A stretch of 64,000 bases of DNA from JALYLC01 sp035696365 (GCA_035696365.1 DASRQS010000052.1:62001-126000), one strand, 5' to 3'. Numbered from the stretch's first letter, positions 34,014 through 42,906 are shown. The notes: generated from the sequence alone by a model not told the origin. Made by a program: numbers and translations.

Positions 34014-34044
34014 GGGGCGCCCGGGGCTGGGCCCCGGGCGCCCC
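34014..34044 (+). terminator. GC hairpin after the peroxiredoxin gene
   Basis: Perfect 14-base arms GGGGCGCCCGGGGC and GCCCCGGGCGCCCC with a three-base loop, starting nine bases after the stop. There is no T-tract, as is common in high-GC actinobacteria. Confidence 0.65.
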
Positions 34045-34056
34045 GCTGCGCGGAAA

Positions 34057-34599
34057 ATGCAGGAGGCCGGCAGGGCGAAATGCAGTACGTCGTCATACGC
34101 CCGAACGGCCGATGAAGAACGCGTGGACACGAACGAGCGATTCGCGGTGATCTTCGTCGAGCGCGCCCGCGGCGGAGGGCATCAGCGGCGCGACGGCAAG
34201 GCGATTCTCGTGACCGCAGAGCCGAGCCCGGACGCCGCAGAGATCGCCGGCGCCATCCGGGTCGGCACGCGCAGTCTCGTCCTGCAGTCCTCGCCGGCCT
34301 CGCACCTGATCGCTGCGCTTCGCTGTGTCGCGGCGGGAGACCACTACGCCGATCCCGCGCTCGCGTCGCTCCTGCCGCAGGGCACGGAATCCCCGGCGCC
34401 GGCACAGCTGAGCCCCCGGGAGCGCCAGATCCTCGGCCTCCTGTCGGAGGGCCTCACCGGCCAGGCGATCGCGCGGCGCCTGTTCCTGTCGCCCGAGACG
34501 GTGCGCACGCACGTCCGCAACGCCACTGCGAAGCTCGGCGCCAAGACGCGCGTGCAGGCTGTCGCACTGCTCGTGCGCAACCGCACCGCTTTCGTCTAG
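34057..34599 (+). CDS. LuxR/NarL-type HTH regulator with a truncated receiver-like domain
   Basis: About 180 residues. The C-terminus is a complete LuxR HTH (LSPRERQILGLLSEGLTGQA to RVQAVALLVRN). The middle (GTRSLVLQSSPASHLIAALR) matches the last third of a NarL receiver, but the part with the phosphorylated aspartate is missing, so phosphorylation control is unlikely. The start could be ATG 34057 or GTG 34123; the first 22 residues are not family-like. It could be a degraded response regulator that still binds DNA. Confidence 0.72.
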   Translation: MQEAGRAKCSTSSYARTADEERVDTNERFAVIFVERARGGGHQRRDGKAILVTAEPSPDAAEIAGAIRVGTRSLVLQSSPASHLIAALRCVAAGDHYADPALASLLPQGTESPAPAQLSPRERQILGLLSEGLTGQAIARRLFLSPETVRTHVRNATAKLGAKTRVQAVALLVRNRTAFV

Positions 34600-35096
34600 A
34601 CGTTCTCCGCGATCAGCTCCATGAGCAGCGCGTCGTGCCAGGAGCCGTCGGCGCCACGCTCGTACTGCCGCATGACCCCTACGCGCTCGAATCCCTCGGC
34701 CTCGTAGCAGCGAATCGCCGGCGCGTTGCCGGCCGCGGGGTCGATCGTGAGCCTGTGGTGGCCCCGGGCCTCGATCAGGTACCTCGCCAGCAGGCCGACC
34801 GCCTCGCGACCGAGACCGCGTCCCTGCCAGTCCGCGCCGAGATAGATGTCGATCGCGGCGCTGTGGTACATCGGATCGATCACCTCGTCGTACTGGATCA
34901 GCCCCGCCACGCTGCCGTCCACCTCGATCGTGAGCAGGTCGCCGTCCTCGGGCCGGTCGAAGTCGTCGGGCCGGATCTCGCCCCACCAGCACAGCACTCC
35001 CGGTTCCGCGCGGATCGCCGTGAGCGGGGGCAGGTCGGCGGCCTGCAGCGCGCGCAAGCGAAGCCGCGGGCCTTCCAGCGTCGGCGTGCGCGGCAT
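34596..35096 (-). CDS. GNAT-family N-acetyltransferase
   Basis: A 166-residue acetyltransferase resembling AAC(6')-type and RimJ-like enzymes: LEGPRLRLRALQAADLPPL at the start, acetyl-CoA loop DWQGRGLGREA (Q/RxxGxG/A) and AIRCYEAEGFERVG at the end. The acceptor is unknown; a resistance role is possible but not shown. Its stop overlaps the convergent LuxR gene by four bases, and it follows the small monooxygenase-like gene by 12 bases. Confidence 0.85.
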   Translation of the reverse strand: MPRTPTLEGPRLRLRALQAADLPPLTAIRAEPGVLCWWGEIRPDDFDRPEDGDLLTIEVDGSVAGLIQYDEVIDPMYHSAAIDIYLGADWQGRGLGREAVGLLARYLIEARGHHRLTIDPAAGNAPAIRCYEAEGFERVGVMRQYERGADGSWHDALLMELIAENV

Positions 35097-35108
35097 CCCG
35101 GGCCTGCC

Positions 35109-35399
35109 CTACGAGTTGTCGACGAGCTCGGCGATCTCGACGTAGCTGATGTCCGGCGGCACGCCGTAGAGGCCCGTGACGAGCTCGGTCAGCTCCGGCG
35201 TGAAGAACGCGCGCGCCGCGTCCTCGCTCTCCCAGACATAGAAGTTCCTCGCCTCGCCGGCCTGCGAGTCCACGGTGAAGAACTTGTTGCGGAGGCCCGG
35301 CATCCCGCGGAAGCGCTCGCCGGCAGTCTCGGCGATGCGCGTCACCGCAGCGGCATCGACACCGTCCTCGTAGCGGAATGTCACGAACACGCCGATCAT
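35109..35399 (-). CDS. Small dimeric alpha/beta-barrel protein (YdhR/ABM-like)
   Basis: A 96-residue ferredoxin-like barrel with FVTFRYEDGVDAAAV, FRGMPGLRNKFFTVD and NFYVWESEDAARAFF, typical of YdhR-type putative monooxygenases. ATG 35399 is selected because AAGGAG sits seven bases upstream; the frame runs back to a TTG at 35405. Function is unknown. Confidence 0.75.
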   Translation of the reverse strand: MIGVFVTFRYEDGVDAAAVTRIAETAGERFRGMPGLRNKFFTVDSQAGEARNFYVWESEDAARAFFTPELTELVTGLYGVPPDISYVEIAELVDNS

Positions 35400-35484
35400 G
35401 CCCAAGCTCCTTGTCGACTCCGCAGACGCTACACGGGCTCACGCCCTGGATGCCAGCCGAGTCGGGGGACCGCGGGAATCGGCG

Positions 35485-35490
35485 TAGACT
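35485..35490 (+). promoter_or_regulatory. -10 hexamer (TAGACT) of a leaderless promoter for the MFS-cNMP gene
   Basis: TAGACT is followed by CGGCCG and GTG 35497. Confidence 0.55.
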
Positions 35491-35496
35491 CGGCCG

Positions 35497-37161
35497 GTGC
35501 CGAGCCGGTTCCAGCCCCTCGCCAAGCTCGGCCGGAACCCGTCGCTACGCCGCGCCGGTATCGGCTTCGCGCTCTTCAACAGCGCCGAGTACGGCGAGTG
35601 GATCGCGGTGCTCGTGTACGCCTACGCCCACGGCGGGGCCAGCGCGAGCGGGCTCCTGGCGTTCGCCCAGCTCCTGCCGTGCGTCGTGCTGGCCCCGCTC
35701 ATGGCGACTTTCGCCGACCGCTACCAGCCTGGCCGTGTGCTGGTGGCGGGCTATGCAGCCCAGGCGGTCGGCATGGGGCTGCTCGCCGCGGCGCTGCTCG
35801 CCCATGCTCCGCCGTTCGCGGTATACGCCCTCGCGATCCTGGCGGCGCCGACGTTCAACGTGACGCGCCCGACGGTGAACGTCGTGCTGCCGCTGGCGGT
35901 GCGCACACCCGACGAGCTCACCGCGGGCAACGCCGCCATGGGGTGGATCGAGAACGCGGGCGTGGTCGCCGGGCCGCTGGCCGCCTCACTGCTGGTCGCC
36001 CTGGGCGGCCCCGGCGCGGTCGTGGGCCTGTTCGCGATCCTGATGCTGCTCGCGGCCTGGGCGGCCGTGCCGCTGACGAGGAGCCTTCCGGCGGGGGATG
36101 CACCCGGCCCCGGCTCACCTCTGTCCGATGCGGGCGAGGCGTTCAGATTGCTCGCGCGCGAGCGCGGCACCGCGATGCTCGTCGGCGTGCTCACATCGCA
36201 GGCGCTCTTCATCGGCGCCCTGGACGTGTTGTACGTCGTGCTTGCGATCGACGAGCTCGGGCTGGGCGACTCCGGCGTCGGCATCCTCAACGCCGCCTTC
36301 GGCGCGGGGGGGCTGGTCGCCGTATTCGTCACGCTGGGCCTGGTCGGGCGGCGGCGGCTCGCGCCGTCGCTGATCGGGGCGGCGCTGCTCATGGGCGCGG
36401 CGGTCGCGCTGATCGCCGCGTGGCCGCACGTGGCGCTCGCGCTCGTGCTGCTCGCGGCCGCGAACGTGGGCCGCAGCCTGTTCGACGTCTCGGGCCGCAC
36501 GCTACTGCAGCGCACCGGATCGCCGGCCGTGCTGGGCCGCATCTTCGGCGTGCTCGAGAGTATCGACATGCTGGGCCTCGCGCTCGGTTCGTTGCTGGTC
36601 TCGCTCCTGGTGGCGCTCGGCGGAACATCCGCGGCCGTCCTCGGCGTGGGCGCGATCATGCCGCTGGTGGTGCTCGTGCTGCTGCCCGCGATCCTGGGCG
36701 CCGACGCGCGCGCGACCGTGCCGATCGTCCAGATCGGCCTGCTCCGCAAGATGCCGCTCTTCCGGCCTCTGCCGCCGCCCGAGCTGGAGGGCGTGGCGCG
36801 TGCCATGGAGCCGCTCGCCGCTTCCGCCGGCGACGTGCTCATCCGCGAGGGCGAGCCGGGCGATGTCTTCTACGTCCTGGCCGACGGCGAGGTCGCCGTC
36901 AGCACCGCCGCTGGATTCCGCACCACGCTCGTGCACGGCGAGGGCTTCGGCGAGATCGCACTGCTCAACGACACCGCGCGCACGGCGACCGTCACGGCCG
37001 TGACCGACGCCAGCCTGTACTGCCTCTCGCGGGAGGACTTCCTGGCGGCGGTCACCGGGATGGCGGACGTCCACCACGCGGCGCGCCGGCTCGCCGCGGA
37101 CCGTCTCGCGCAGCAGGAGGCCGCCCTGACCGAGCCGCGCGAGCGGCAGGTCAACCCGTGA
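35497..37161 (+). CDS. MFS transporter fused to a C-terminal cyclic-nucleotide-binding domain
   Basis: A 554-residue protein. Residues 1-405 form a 12-helix major facilitator transporter with ADRYQPGRVLVAGY as the loop 2-3 motif. Residues 412-530 are a CAP-type cyclic nucleotide fold: LLRKMPLFRPLPPPELEGVA, REGEPGDVFYVLADGEV and the phosphate-binding cassette HGEGFGEIALLNDTARTATV. The cassette keeps the FGEIALL..RTATV core with glutamate and arginine that bind cAMP in true receptors. It is probably an exporter gated by a nucleotide on the cytoplasmic side. The end overlaps the convergent phosphotransferase gene. Confidence 0.87.
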   Translation: MPSRFQPLAKLGRNPSLRRAGIGFALFNSAEYGEWIAVLVYAYAHGGASASGLLAFAQLLPCVVLAPLMATFADRYQPGRVLVAGYAAQAVGMGLLAAALLAHAPPFAVYALAILAAPTFNVTRPTVNVVLPLAVRTPDELTAGNAAMGWIENAGVVAGPLAASLLVALGGPGAVVGLFAILMLLAAWAAVPLTRSLPAGDAPGPGSPLSDAGEAFRLLARERGTAMLVGVLTSQALFIGALDVLYVVLAIDELGLGDSGVGILNAAFGAGGLVAVFVTLGLVGRRRLAPSLIGAALLMGAAVALIAAWPHVALALVLLAAANVGRSLFDVSGRTLLQRTGSPAVLGRIFGVLESIDMLGLALGSLLVSLLVALGGTSAAVLGVGAIMPLVVLVLLPAILGADARATVPIVQIGLLRKMPLFRPLPPPELEGVARAMEPLAASAGDVLIREGEPGDVFYVLADGEVAVSTAAGFRTTLVHGEGFGEIALLNDTARTATVTAVTDASLYCLSREDFLAAVTGMADVHHAARRLAADRLAQQEAALTEPRERQVNP

Positions 37162-38098
37162 CGGCAGCGATCAGGTCGTCGATCACGCCACGCGTCAGCG
37201 GGCGGCCCAGGAACTCATCGACGCCACGCGTCGCGCGCGTCCTTTGCGGCTCCCTGGCGCCGATCTCGAGCCAGAGCGCACAGTGGCGCTCCGCGATGTG
37301 CCCGAGCTGGGCGATCAACATGGAACAGTCGCCCGGGCCCGCGATGCGCCCAGGGCCGCCGGCGGCGACGTAGGCGTCGTAGAGGGCGCGCGTGCGGGCG
37401 CCATCCCCCAGGCCGAACTCGAACAGCGGGATGGCTAGCTCCTGGCTCGGATCGGCCAGCCCGCCGTTGTCCCAGTCGATCACGCACAGCCCTCCCCCAG
37501 GCGTGGCGCGGACGTTGTCGGCCCAGAGATCGCGGTGGCAGACCTGGAGATCGCGGGGCGGCGCAAGCAGCTGTTCGAGCGCGACCAGCTCGTCGCGCAG
37601 CTCTGCCAGGCCATCCGCGAACGGGGCCCCGCGCACGTCCAGCGAGGCCATGAGCTCCTCCCAGCGTCTGGCGCCGACCGGCTCGGTGTACCAGGGATCG
37701 ACCGGACGGGCGCTCGAGAGCGAGCGCACGCCGTGGATCGCAGCGAGGAGCGCGCCGACGGCCGCGGGGTCGACGCCGGGATCTGGTTCGAGCAGATCGA
37801 CCCAGTCGTAGACCCGCACCCAGCTGCCGTCCAGCGGGTAGAGCAGCTCGCCGTCGAGTGTGTGCCGGGCACGCGGCATCGGCACACCCGCCGCCCACAC
37901 GGCATCCTGGTAGGCCCCATCCGCACGCGCGTCTGCGAGGTCGGGCTGCTCGAACAGCAGCTTGACCGCCCAGACCGCGGAGCGCGTCTCGAGCCGCCAG
38001 ACCTCGCCCTGCTCGCCGCGCGCGAGGGGTCCGCGCAGCTCGGCGCCCGCGCCGCAGCCGTAGGCCTCGGCGATTCGATCGGCGTGTCGACCCAGCAC
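37151..38098 (-). CDS. Aminoglycoside phosphotransferase-family (APH/HSK2-like) kinase
   Basis: A 315-residue kinase-like fold with RGPLARGEQGEVWRLET and AVKLLFEQ (nucleotide site), the catalytic loop CHRDLWADNVRA (HxDxxxxN) and CVIDWDNGG (metal aspartate). Substrates in this family include antibiotics, homoserine, choline and thiamine; nothing here selects one. GTG 38098 is the best start, 17 bases after the E1 gene stop and with CAGGCT seven bases ahead; upstream extension would overlap that gene. Confidence 0.8.
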   Translation of the reverse strand: MLGRHADRIAEAYGCGAGAELRGPLARGEQGEVWRLETRSAVWAVKLLFEQPDLADARADGAYQDAVWAAGVPMPRARHTLDGELLYPLDGSWVRVYDWVDLLEPDPGVDPAAVGALLAAIHGVRSLSSARPVDPWYTEPVGARRWEELMASLDVRGAPFADGLAELRDELVALEQLLAPPRDLQVCHRDLWADNVRATPGGGLCVIDWDNGGLADPSQELAIPLFEFGLGDGARTRALYDAYVAAGGPGRIAGPGDCSMLIAQLGHIAERHCALWLEIGAREPQRTRATRGVDEFLGRPLTRGVIDDLIAAVTG

Positions 38099-38115
38099 CG
38101 CGCCAAGCCTGTCGG

Positions 38116-40461
38116 CTAGCGGAGGTCCGTGAGGTCGAGCGCGGCGCCGATGATCGTCTCGGCGTCGATGCCGAAGTGCGCGTAGAGATCCTGGACGTCC
38201 CCCGACTGGCCGAAGTCGTGCACACCCAGGTTCGCCATCGGGCTGCAGCGCACACCGGAGAGGAACGCCAAGGTGTGCGGGTGGCCGTCCAGCACGGCGA
38301 CGATCGGCGCCCTCCGCTGCTCGGGGAAGAGGGCGTCCAGGATGGCGTGGTCGCCCTCGCCGAGGCCCTGCCGCGCCTGCAGCGCGCGGAAGACGAGGTC
38401 GGCCGACGTGAGGCACACGACGTCGACCGCGAGACCGCTCGCCGACAGCTCGTCGGCGGCCGCGAGCACCTCCGGCAGCACCGCGCCCATGCCCACGAGC
38501 GCGATGTCGGGGGCGCGCTCCGCCTCGCGCAGCAGATAGCCGCCGGCCAGCACCTGCCGGCGCCGGCGCTCGCGCTCCTCCGGGTCGGTGGGGATCGGGG
38601 CCAGCGCCTGGTCCAGCGGCCGCGTGCTGAGGCGGAAGTAGGCCGAGCTCCCGCCGGGATGGCCGAGGCTTCCGAGTGCCGCGAGCATCGTCCACTCCAG
38701 GTCCTGGCCGAAGGCAGGCTCCCAGGCCACGCAGCGCGGCTGCTCGAGACCGACCGAGGGCGTGATGATCGACTGGTGCGCCCCGCCCTCGGGGGCGAGC
38801 GTGACGCCCGACGGCGTGCCGACCAGGATCGACTGGCCGCCGGCGTAGATTCCGAACGACCACGGCTCGAGCGCCCGGTTGACGAACGGGTCGTAGAGCG
38901 CGCCGATCGGCAGGAGCGGCAGCCCTGCGCGCGACCAGGTCGCTCCGAGCTCCCCGAGCAGTCCCACCAGATTTCCCTCGGCGATGCCGAGCTCGATGTG
39001 CTGGCCGTGCGAGGACTCGCGCCAGCGCATCATCGTCTGCGGGTCGTCGGCGAACCAGTCGATCCGCTCGCCCATGTTCCAGACGCCGGCGTGGTTGATC
39101 CAGCCGCCCAGGTTGGTCGACGAGGCGACGTCGGGGGAGACCGTGACGACGCGCTGAGCGACCTCGGGCTGCGCACGCGCGAGGTCGACGAAGAAGCGCC
39201 CGAAGGCCTGCTGCGTCGAGGCGGTGCTCGTGTGCACCCGCCCGACGTCGCGCGGGACCGCGCGGGCCGCCGCGGCGGGCAGGGCCGGACGCTCGAGCCG
39301 CTCGGCCGCGCGCCGGCAGAGCTCGGCCTCGGGCCCGCCCGGTGCGAACGCCGCCCACGGGTCGGAGACGTCGGCGCCGAGCTCCTCGGCGAGCCGGGCC
39401 CACTGCTCGTCCGACATCAGCGCCGAGTGGTTGGCGGGGTGGCCCTGCGTGGGCAGCCCGCGCGCCTTGATCGTGTACGCGAAGATCACGGCCGGCCGGT
39501 CGCGGATCTCGTCCGCCCGCCGGAACGAGTCGAGCAGGTCGGCCAGGTCGTGACCGCCCAGATCGGCGACGGCGGCCGTGATCTCGGCGTCGCCGAGCTC
39601 ACTCGCCAGGCGCGCGATGTCGCGGCGCCCCTGGCCGTCGCCCGGCAGGCGCTCGCGCAACTCGCCCGCCGGGCTGCGCAGGAGCCGCTGGTACTCCTCG
39701 TTGCTCATCGAGTCGATCCGCTCGCGCAGCGCCTCGCCGCCCTTGCGCCCGAACAGCTCGCGCAGCCGCCGGCCGTACTTGACGGTGATCGTCTCCCAGC
39801 CGGCGGCCTCGAACATGCCGCGCAGGCGCCCCGCCGCCATGTCGGGGACGACCCGGTCGAGCGACTGGCGGTTGAGGTCGACGATCCAGAGCACCTCGCC
39901 GAGGCGCGCGACCATCGGGTCGACGAGCGCCTCCCAGATCGCGCCCTCGTCGAGCTCGGCGTCGCCGACGAGCGCGACGTGACGGCCGCCCTGGGGCACG
40001 TCGAAGTGCCCGGCCACGTAACGCTGGGCAATGGCGCTCCAGAGCGTCGCGGTGGCGCCGATGCCGACGGAGCCCGTGGAGAAGTCCACGACGCCGGGAT
40101 CCTTGGCCCGGCTCGGGTAGCTCTGCAGGCCGCCGAACTGGCGCAGCGTCGTGAGGTGCCTGCGGTCGAGGGAGCCGAGCAGGTAGTTGATCGCGTGCAG
40201 CACCGGCGCGGCGTGCGGCTTGACCGAGACGCGGTCGGGCGCGCGCAGATGCTCGAAGTAGAGCGCGGTCATGATGCCGACCAGCGAGGCGGACGAGGCC
40301 TCGTGCCCGCCGACCTTCACGCCCGATGACGTCGTTCGCACCCGGTTGGCGTGATGCACCATGCTCGTCGCCAGCCACAGCACGCGCCGTTGCACGGCCT
40401 CGAGCACCTCGAGCGACGACGGCTTCGGATCGGCGACTGCCAGGCGCTGCACGGGTGTCAC
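38116..40461 (-). CDS. Homodimeric E1-type 2-oxoacid dehydrogenase/transketolase-like ThDP enzyme
   Basis: A 781-residue thiamine-diphosphate enzyme of the AceE/transketolase layout. The ThDP-binding motif is GDAELDEGAIWEALVDP through LNRQSLD; the N-terminal VGGHEASSASLVGIM and the pyrimidine-domain GIAEGNLVGLLGELG are present. It is shorter than E. coli AceE (about 887) but keeps all three domains. Decarboxylation of pyruvate or another 2-oxoacid is likely; no E2 or E3 gene is next to it. GTG 40461 is the probable start (GTG 40452 possible). The divergent Lrp regulator is its likely controller. Confidence 0.82.
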   Translation of the reverse strand: MTPVQRLAVADPKPSSLEVLEAVQRRVLWLATSMVHHANRVRTTSSGVKVGGHEASSASLVGIMTALYFEHLRAPDRVSVKPHAAPVLHAINYLLGSLDRRHLTTLRQFGGLQSYPSRAKDPGVVDFSTGSVGIGATATLWSAIAQRYVAGHFDVPQGGRHVALVGDAELDEGAIWEALVDPMVARLGEVLWIVDLNRQSLDRVVPDMAAGRLRGMFEAAGWETITVKYGRRLRELFGRKGGEALRERIDSMSNEEYQRLLRSPAGELRERLPGDGQGRRDIARLASELGDAEITAAVADLGGHDLADLLDSFRRADEIRDRPAVIFAYTIKARGLPTQGHPANHSALMSDEQWARLAEELGADVSDPWAAFAPGGPEAELCRRAAERLERPALPAAAARAVPRDVGRVHTSTASTQQAFGRFFVDLARAQPEVAQRVVTVSPDVASSTNLGGWINHAGVWNMGERIDWFADDPQTMMRWRESSHGQHIELGIAEGNLVGLLGELGATWSRAGLPLLPIGALYDPFVNRALEPWSFGIYAGGQSILVGTPSGVTLAPEGGAHQSIITPSVGLEQPRCVAWEPAFGQDLEWTMLAALGSLGHPGGSSAYFRLSTRPLDQALAPIPTDPEERERRRRQVLAGGYLLREAERAPDIALVGMGAVLPEVLAAADELSASGLAVDVVCLTSADLVFRALQARQGLGEGDHAILDALFPEQRRAPIVAVLDGHPHTLAFLSGVRCSPMANLGVHDFGQSGDVQDLYAHFGIDAETIIGAALDLTDLR

Positions 40462-40558
40462 GCCGGAGAATTCAAAGCCAACGGCGGTCCCGGCGGGCGA
40501 GTTCGGCCTCCACTGGCGCCCTGCACGCAACTTTCGGACGCTGGAGTGCCTGTTTGGA

Positions 40559-40564
40559 TACGCT
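40559..40564 (+). promoter_or_regulatory. -10 hexamer (TACGCT) of a leaderless promoter for the Lrp/AsnC gene
   Basis: TACGCT is followed by TCTTGC and GTG 40571. Confidence 0.55.
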
Positions 40565-40570
40565 TCTTGC

Positions 40571-41038
40571 GTGGCGACCCCCTCCTCCGAGCGAGAGCTC
40601 GACGCGACCGATCACGAGATCATCGAGTTGCTGTGCGCCGACGCGCGCCGTCCTCTGTCTGATATCGCCAAGCGCGTCCATCTCTCGTCGCCGGCCGTCA
40701 AGCGGCGTCTCGACCGGCTCGAGCGCCTCCGGGTCATCACGGGCTACACCGCTCGCGTGGATCACGCCAAGCTCGGGCGCCCGCTCGAGGCCTTCACGGA
40801 GCTGCGCTTCGTGGGCTCGACGCCGGTCGACCAGATCGCCCGCATCGCCGAGGACATCCCCGAGGTGCAGGCCGTATTCACGACCGCGGGCGATCCCGAC
40901 GCGCTGGCCTGGATCCGCGTCAAGGACGTCGCCGACCTCAAGCGCGTGGTGGACGACCTGCGCCGCAGCGGCCGGGTGACCGGCACCAAGACGCTGATGG
41001 TGCTCGGCACCTCGGCTCGCGTCGCGCCCGCGCTGTAG
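40571..41038 (+). CDS. Lrp/AsnC-family transcriptional regulator
   Basis: A 155-residue regulator with an HTH (LDATDHEIIELLCADARRPL to LSSPAVKRRLDRLERLRVI) and a RAM effector domain (FTELRFVGSTPVDQIARIAE to TKTLMVLG). It probably senses an amino acid or oxoacid and controls the divergent E1 gene, 109 bases away. Start set by the leaderless hexamer; the ORF runs further upstream without family similarity. Confidence 0.88.
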   Translation: MATPSSERELDATDHEIIELLCADARRPLSDIAKRVHLSSPAVKRRLDRLERLRVITGYTARVDHAKLGRPLEAFTELRFVGSTPVDQIARIAEDIPEVQAVFTTAGDPDALAWIRVKDVADLKRVVDDLRRSGRVTGTKTLMVLGTSARVAPAL

Positions 41039-41051
41039 CGCTCGGGACCGG

Positions 41052-42095
41052 TCAGACCGGCGCGCCCCGCACTGCTCGGCGGAGCAGATCCTCGAGCTCG
41101 GCCGGCGTCGGCCGGCGCGGCTCGTCGGGCACGTCAGGCGCGGCCACGGCGGCAGCGCGAACGGCATCGTCCTCCGTCAGGCCGAGCGCGGCCAGCGACG
41201 TCGGAGTGCCGACGTCGCGGGCCAGGGCGACGATTGCCGCTGCAGGGTCGTCGCCGCCGAGCGCGGCCGAGATGCGCCGGCCGGCCTCGGGCGCCGTGGG
41301 CAGGAGGAACGCCGCCGTGTAGGGGAGCAGCGCAGCGTGCAGTTCGGCATGCGGCAGGTCGAACATGCCGCCGAGCACGTGACAGAGCTTGTGGTGGAGG
41401 GCGCCGCCTGCGGCGAAGGCCTCTCCCGCGAGCCAGGCGCCCGTGAGGGCCGTGGCGCGTGCCTCTGGGTCGCGCGGTGCCCGCAGCGACCCCCGGATTC
41501 CGGTCGCGAGCTGCCGGAGCCCCTCGCCTGCGGCGATGTCGGTGAGCGGCGTCGCGCCTGCGGCCCAGAGCGCCTCCACGCAGTGCGCGACGGCGTTCAT
41601 GCCGCTCGCCGCGGTGACCCCGTCGGGAAGGTCGTAGGTGAGCTCGGGGTCGTAGACCACCAGGCGCGGAGCCACGCTCGGGTCGCGGCCCGTCGTCTTG
41701 CGTCCGTCCTCGGTCATGCCCCACACGACCGTCAGCTCGGAGCCCGCGTACGTCGTCGGTACCGCGGCGATCGGGATGCCGGCCGTCACCGCGACGGCTT
41801 TCGCGAGCCCCACGGCCGAGCCGCCGCCGATGGAGACGAGGCAGTCCGCCTCGACCTCGGCGGCCCTGGCGCGCGCGTCATCCGCAAGCGCCGCCGGCAC
41901 GTGCACGCGCACGCCGATCATCGATCCGCCGGCGCCGACGGCAGACAGGAGGCGCTCGGCGTGGCGGGCCTGCGAGCGCCCGGCGATCACAAGCGGCCGC
42001 CGCAGGCCCAGCCCGGCCAACTCCTCGGGCAGCGTTGCGATCGCGCCCGCGCCGAAGACGATGCGGCGCGCGATGGTCTCGTGGACGACGCTCAC
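41052..42095 (-). CDS. Maleylacetate reductase-like iron-containing alcohol dehydrogenase
   Basis: A 347-residue member of the group III alcohol dehydrogenase family. It has SIGGGSAVGLAKAVAV for NAD(P)H, VPTTYAGSELTVVWGMTEDG as in maleylacetate reductases, and metal or substrate histidines in AHCVEAL, HHKLCHVLGG and LPHAELHA. It should reduce maleylacetate to 3-oxoadipate at the end of resorcinol or chlorocatechol pathways; no ring-cleavage gene is next to it. Its GTG overlaps the stop of the XRE regulator gene. Confidence 0.86.
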   Translation of the reverse strand: MSVVHETIARRIVFGAGAIATLPEELAGLGLRRPLVIAGRSQARHAERLLSAVGAGGSMIGVRVHVPAALADDARARAAEVEADCLVSIGGGSAVGLAKAVAVTAGIPIAAVPTTYAGSELTVVWGMTEDGRKTTGRDPSVAPRLVVYDPELTYDLPDGVTAASGMNAVAHCVEALWAAGATPLTDIAAGEGLRQLATGIRGSLRAPRDPEARATALTGAWLAGEAFAAGGALHHKLCHVLGGMFDLPHAELHAALLPYTAAFLLPTAPEAGRRISAALGGDDPAAAIVALARDVGTPTSLAALGLTEDDAVRAAAVAAPDVPDEPRRPTPAELEDLLRRAVRGAPV

Positions 42096-42892
42096 GCGCG
42101 CTCGCTCCAGCTGCGCAGGAAGCGGGCGGTCGCCTCGTCCGCGGGGAAGAACGACTCGATCGCGAGCTCGGAGACCGTGACCTCGGTCGCCGTGCCGAAG
42201 CTCGTCGCCGTGCTGATGAAGGCGAGCTCCGTGCCGTCGATCACGAGGCGGAGCGGGACGGCGATCTCGCCGACCTCGAGCGCGACCGCATGGCCGGCCA
42301 TCCCGCCCGGGAGCCCGGCGAGCTCCTCGTGCAGCGCGAAGAGCGCCGGGTCGCCGCTCACGACGGCCTGCCGGGCGAGCCGGTCGAGCAGGTGTGCCCG
42401 CCACTCGCCGAGGTTGAGCGTGTGCTGCGCGAGGCCCTCGGGATGGAGGCCGAGGCGCAGGACGTTGACGGGCGGCTCCAGCAGGTGCGCTGCCGCACCT
42501 GCCGTCAGCAGCCCGACGGCACGGTTCGCAGCCACGAGGCCCCAGTGGCGGTCGACGACGAGCGCCGGAAACGGCTCATGCCCCTGCAGGAGGCGGTCGA
42601 TCGCGTCGCGCACGGGCCCCATCTCGGGGTCGTCGAGATCCCGTTGCGCGAAGGCGGGCGCGAAGCCGGCCGCGAGCAGCAGCGCGTTGCGGTCGCGCAG
42701 CGGCACCTCGAGGTGGTCGGCCAGCAGCATGACCATCTCGGCGCTCGGGCGAGAACGCCCGGTCTCGACGAAGCTCACGTGCCGCGCCGACACGCCCGCC
42801 CCAACCGCCAGGTCGAGCTGGCTGAGGCGGCGCCGCACACGCCAATCGCGGAGCAGCGGGCCGACGCGCGGACGGGCGGCGAGCTCTGGCAT
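42092..42892 (-). CDS. XRE-family regulator with MmyB-like ligand-binding domain
   Basis: A 266-residue protein with an N-terminal XRE HTH (LLRDWRVRRRLSQLDLAVGA, SARHVSFVETGRSRPS) and a C-terminal MLTR/MmyB-type PAS-like domain (FPALVVDRHWGLVAANRAV). Such proteins usually control an adjacent enzyme gene and bind small ligands. ATG 42892 is preferred, eight bases after TAGGGT. It is co-transcribed with the reductase gene and divergent from the SnoaL-like gene. Confidence 0.87.
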   Translation of the reverse strand: MPELAARPRVGPLLRDWRVRRRLSQLDLAVGAGVSARHVSFVETGRSRPSAEMVMLLADHLEVPLRDRNALLLAAGFAPAFAQRDLDDPEMGPVRDAIDRLLQGHEPFPALVVDRHWGLVAANRAVGLLTAGAAAHLLEPPVNVLRLGLHPEGLAQHTLNLGEWRAHLLDRLARQAVVSGDPALFALHEELAGLPGGMAGHAVALEVGEIAVPLRLVIDGTELAFISTATSFGTATEVTVSELAIESFFPADEATARFLRSWSERA

Positions 42893-42900
42893 CGACCGCC

Positions 42901-42906
42901 ACCCTA
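42901..42906 (-). promoter_or_regulatory. -10 hexamer (TAGGGT) for the XRE gene
   Basis: Minus-strand TAGGGT followed by eight bases and ATG 42892. Confidence 0.4.

Noticed and set aside
38176..40329. Long open frame opposite the E1 gene (717 codons)
   Set aside because: Composition-driven antisense frame in GC-rich DNA, rich in Arg/Ala/Gly with no family motif; the minus-strand E1 gene explains the sequence. The same applies to long frames opposite O-antigen ligase, cobN, amine oxidase and CobB.
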